From Halobacteriales archaeon SW_9_67_24 (GTDB lineage: Archaea; Halobacteriota; Halobacteria; Halobacteriales; Halococcaceae): DNA of 5,113 bases. The translations under genes and the position numbers were made by a program. Shown in pieces: positions 4,321 through 5,113 of the stretch. Under the pieces are notes generated by a model. The model had not been told where the DNA came from and made no database searches. It was given only the letters and a program-made list of their open reading frames with translations. Each line of letters begins with the position of its first letter. The first letter of the stretch is position 1. The stretch is from the NCBI GenBank assembly GCA_003022685.1, contig PXSV01000035.1, positions 1 through 5,113 of the forward strand. Reading direction: 5' to 3'.

Positions 4321-5113
4321 ATGCCATCCAGCCCCGATCGCGACCTGTCACGGCGCGAGTTCGGCAAGGCCGCCGTCGCACTCGGCGGGGCGAGCGCGCT
4401 CGCGGCGTGTCTCGATCGTTTCCGGGACGAGCCCGAAAAACCGGTCCCGAGCGGCGTTTCCAGCCTCGAACGGCTCCCGACGCGTCAGCACGCGTGGCGC
4501 GACCGCATCCGGCTCGACGAGTATGGAAATTCGCTCCTCCCGCGCCACCAGATCCTGCTCTATCTGAACCTCGATTCGAGCGGGCCGCCCGGCGAGAAGG
4601 CACGCGAGACCGTGGCGAGCGCGCTCTCGACGCTCGACGAGGCCTACAAGCGGAGCCACGAGGGCCTCATCCACTCGATGGCGTACTCGCCGGCGTACTT
4701 CGATCGGTTCGACGCGTCGCTGCCCGACGACCTCGATCTCCCGCCGCCGCGCCGACTCTCGGCGTTCGAGCAGCCCGACCTCGACGACCAAGACGCCCTG
4801 CTCCACCTCGCGAGCGACCGGGCGGACGTCGTGCTCGAAGCCGACGAGGCGCTCACCGGCGACCGCCAGAGCGTGAACGGCGTCGCCGTCGAGGCCCGCC
4901 TCACCGACGTTTTCTCGGTCGGCGCGCGCCGAACGGGGTTCATCGGCGCGGGGATGCCCGCCGAGCGCCAGGGGAAACTCAAAGGCATCCCCGACTCGGG
5001 ACCGGTTCCCGAAAAATCGCCGTTGTTCATGGGCTTTCAGGCGGGCTTTCGGAAGAGCCAGGCGAGCGAGGCGTACGTCACCTTGGAGGAGGGTCCGTTC
5101 GCTGGCGGCACCA
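4321..5113 (+). CDS. Tat-exported lipoprotein of an uncharacterised haloarchaeal family (possibly DUF7405), partial
   Basis: The frame is open from the ATG at 4321 to the right edge (264 codons), so the C-terminus is missing. The start MPSSPDRDLSRREFGKAAVA has a twin-arginine motif (SRREFGK, 10-16), a short Ala/Gly/Leu-rich stretch, and the lipobox LAAC (27-30). It should therefore be exported folded by Tat and anchored by a lipid on C30. The mature part has QILLYLNLDSSGPPG (58-72), HSMAYSPAYFDRF (98-110), ALLHLASDRADVVLEADEAL (119-138), RRTGFIGAGMPAERQG (203-218) and LFMGFQAGFRKSQASE (255 onward in the read part). These blocks recall haloarchaeal Tat proteins that I believe are catalogued as DUF7405. 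The layout resembles a Dyp-type peroxidase-like alpha/beta fold, but I cannot confirm a heme ligand from this fragment. The TATA-like element 28 nt upstream and the signal peptide support this ATG. Confidence 0.72.
   Translation, partial: MPSSPDRDLSRREFGKAAVALGGASALAACLDRFRDEPEKPVPSGVSSLERLPTRQHAWRDRIRLDEYGNSLLPRHQILLYLNLDSSGPPGEKARETVASALSTLDEAYKRSHEGLIHSMAYSPAYFDRFDASLPDDLDLPPPRRLSAFEQPDLDDQDALLHLASDRADVVLEADEALTGDRQSVNGVAVEARLTDVFSVGARRTGFIGAGMPAERQGKLKGIPDSGPVPEKSPLFMGFQAGFRKSQASEAYVTLEEGPFAGGT

Noticed and set aside
4164..4367. An N-terminal extension of the eIF2B-like gene with an ATG at 4367
   Set aside because: It would run through the divergent promoter region and into the Tat signal peptide of the opposite gene, and its composition is Arg/Ser/Pro-rich. 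The conserved helix begins at the ATG at 4163.
4348..5030. Minus-strand open frames opposite the Tat lipoprotein gene
   Set aside because: The plus strand has a Tat motif, a lipobox and an uninterrupted acidic frame to the window edge. The opposite frames are shadows.
1..5113. A search by eye for tRNA or rRNA genes, CRISPR repeats, insertion sequences, direct repeats or attachment sites
   Set aside because: I saw none. There is no cloverleaf, no spaced repeat array and no transposase motif, even beside the broken MscS/PAC2 junction.

Overview
The window looks like a piece of a haloarchaeal (class Halobacteria) chromosome. It is very GC-rich, the predicted proteins are rich in Asp and Glu, and the start codons have almost no ribosome-binding sites. 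Instead several genes carry TATA-like elements about 27-32 nt upstream of the ATG, as expected for leaderless or near-leaderless haloarchaeal transcripts. Several small proteins match types I know only from haloarchaea. I cannot name the genus.

Layout from left to right. 1-881 (minus, runs off the left edge): a multi-pass membrane metal-dependent hydrolase of the YdjM/DUF457 type. 882-1028: its promoter plus two hairpins lying 3' of the next gene. 1029-1349 and 1421-1660 (both minus): two small conserved haloarchaeal proteins, the second with paired CxxC motifs (DUF5816 type). 1661-1790: a divergent intergenic region with a perfect 14-bp palindrome at its centre. 1791-2198 (plus): a UspA-family universal stress protein. 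2213-2869 (minus): the C-terminal two thirds of an MscS-type mechanosensitive channel. 2870-3037 (plus): the first ~50 codons of a PAC2-family (proteasome assembly chaperone-like) gene, abutting the broken end of the channel gene. 3099-3308 (plus): a 69-aa zinc-ribbon protein with a clear TATA box. 3309-4163 (minus): an eIF2B alpha/beta/delta-family protein. 4164-4320: a divergent promoter region with a 23-nt dyad. 4321 to the right edge (plus): a Tat-exported lipoprotein of an uncharacterised haloarchaeal family.

The genes do not form one pathway. Most are single transcription units or divergent pairs. I did not find a new defence, mobile or CRISPR system. The most unusual place is 2850-3060, where two genes have lost large parts and now abut head to head. 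This fits a deletion in an ancestral divergent MscS/PAC2 pair, or another rearrangement. Next in interest are the palindromes in the two divergent intergenic regions, and the eIF2B-like protein that lacks the catalytic cysteine of its sugar-phosphate isomerase relatives. There is no gene-free stretch longer than 300 bases.
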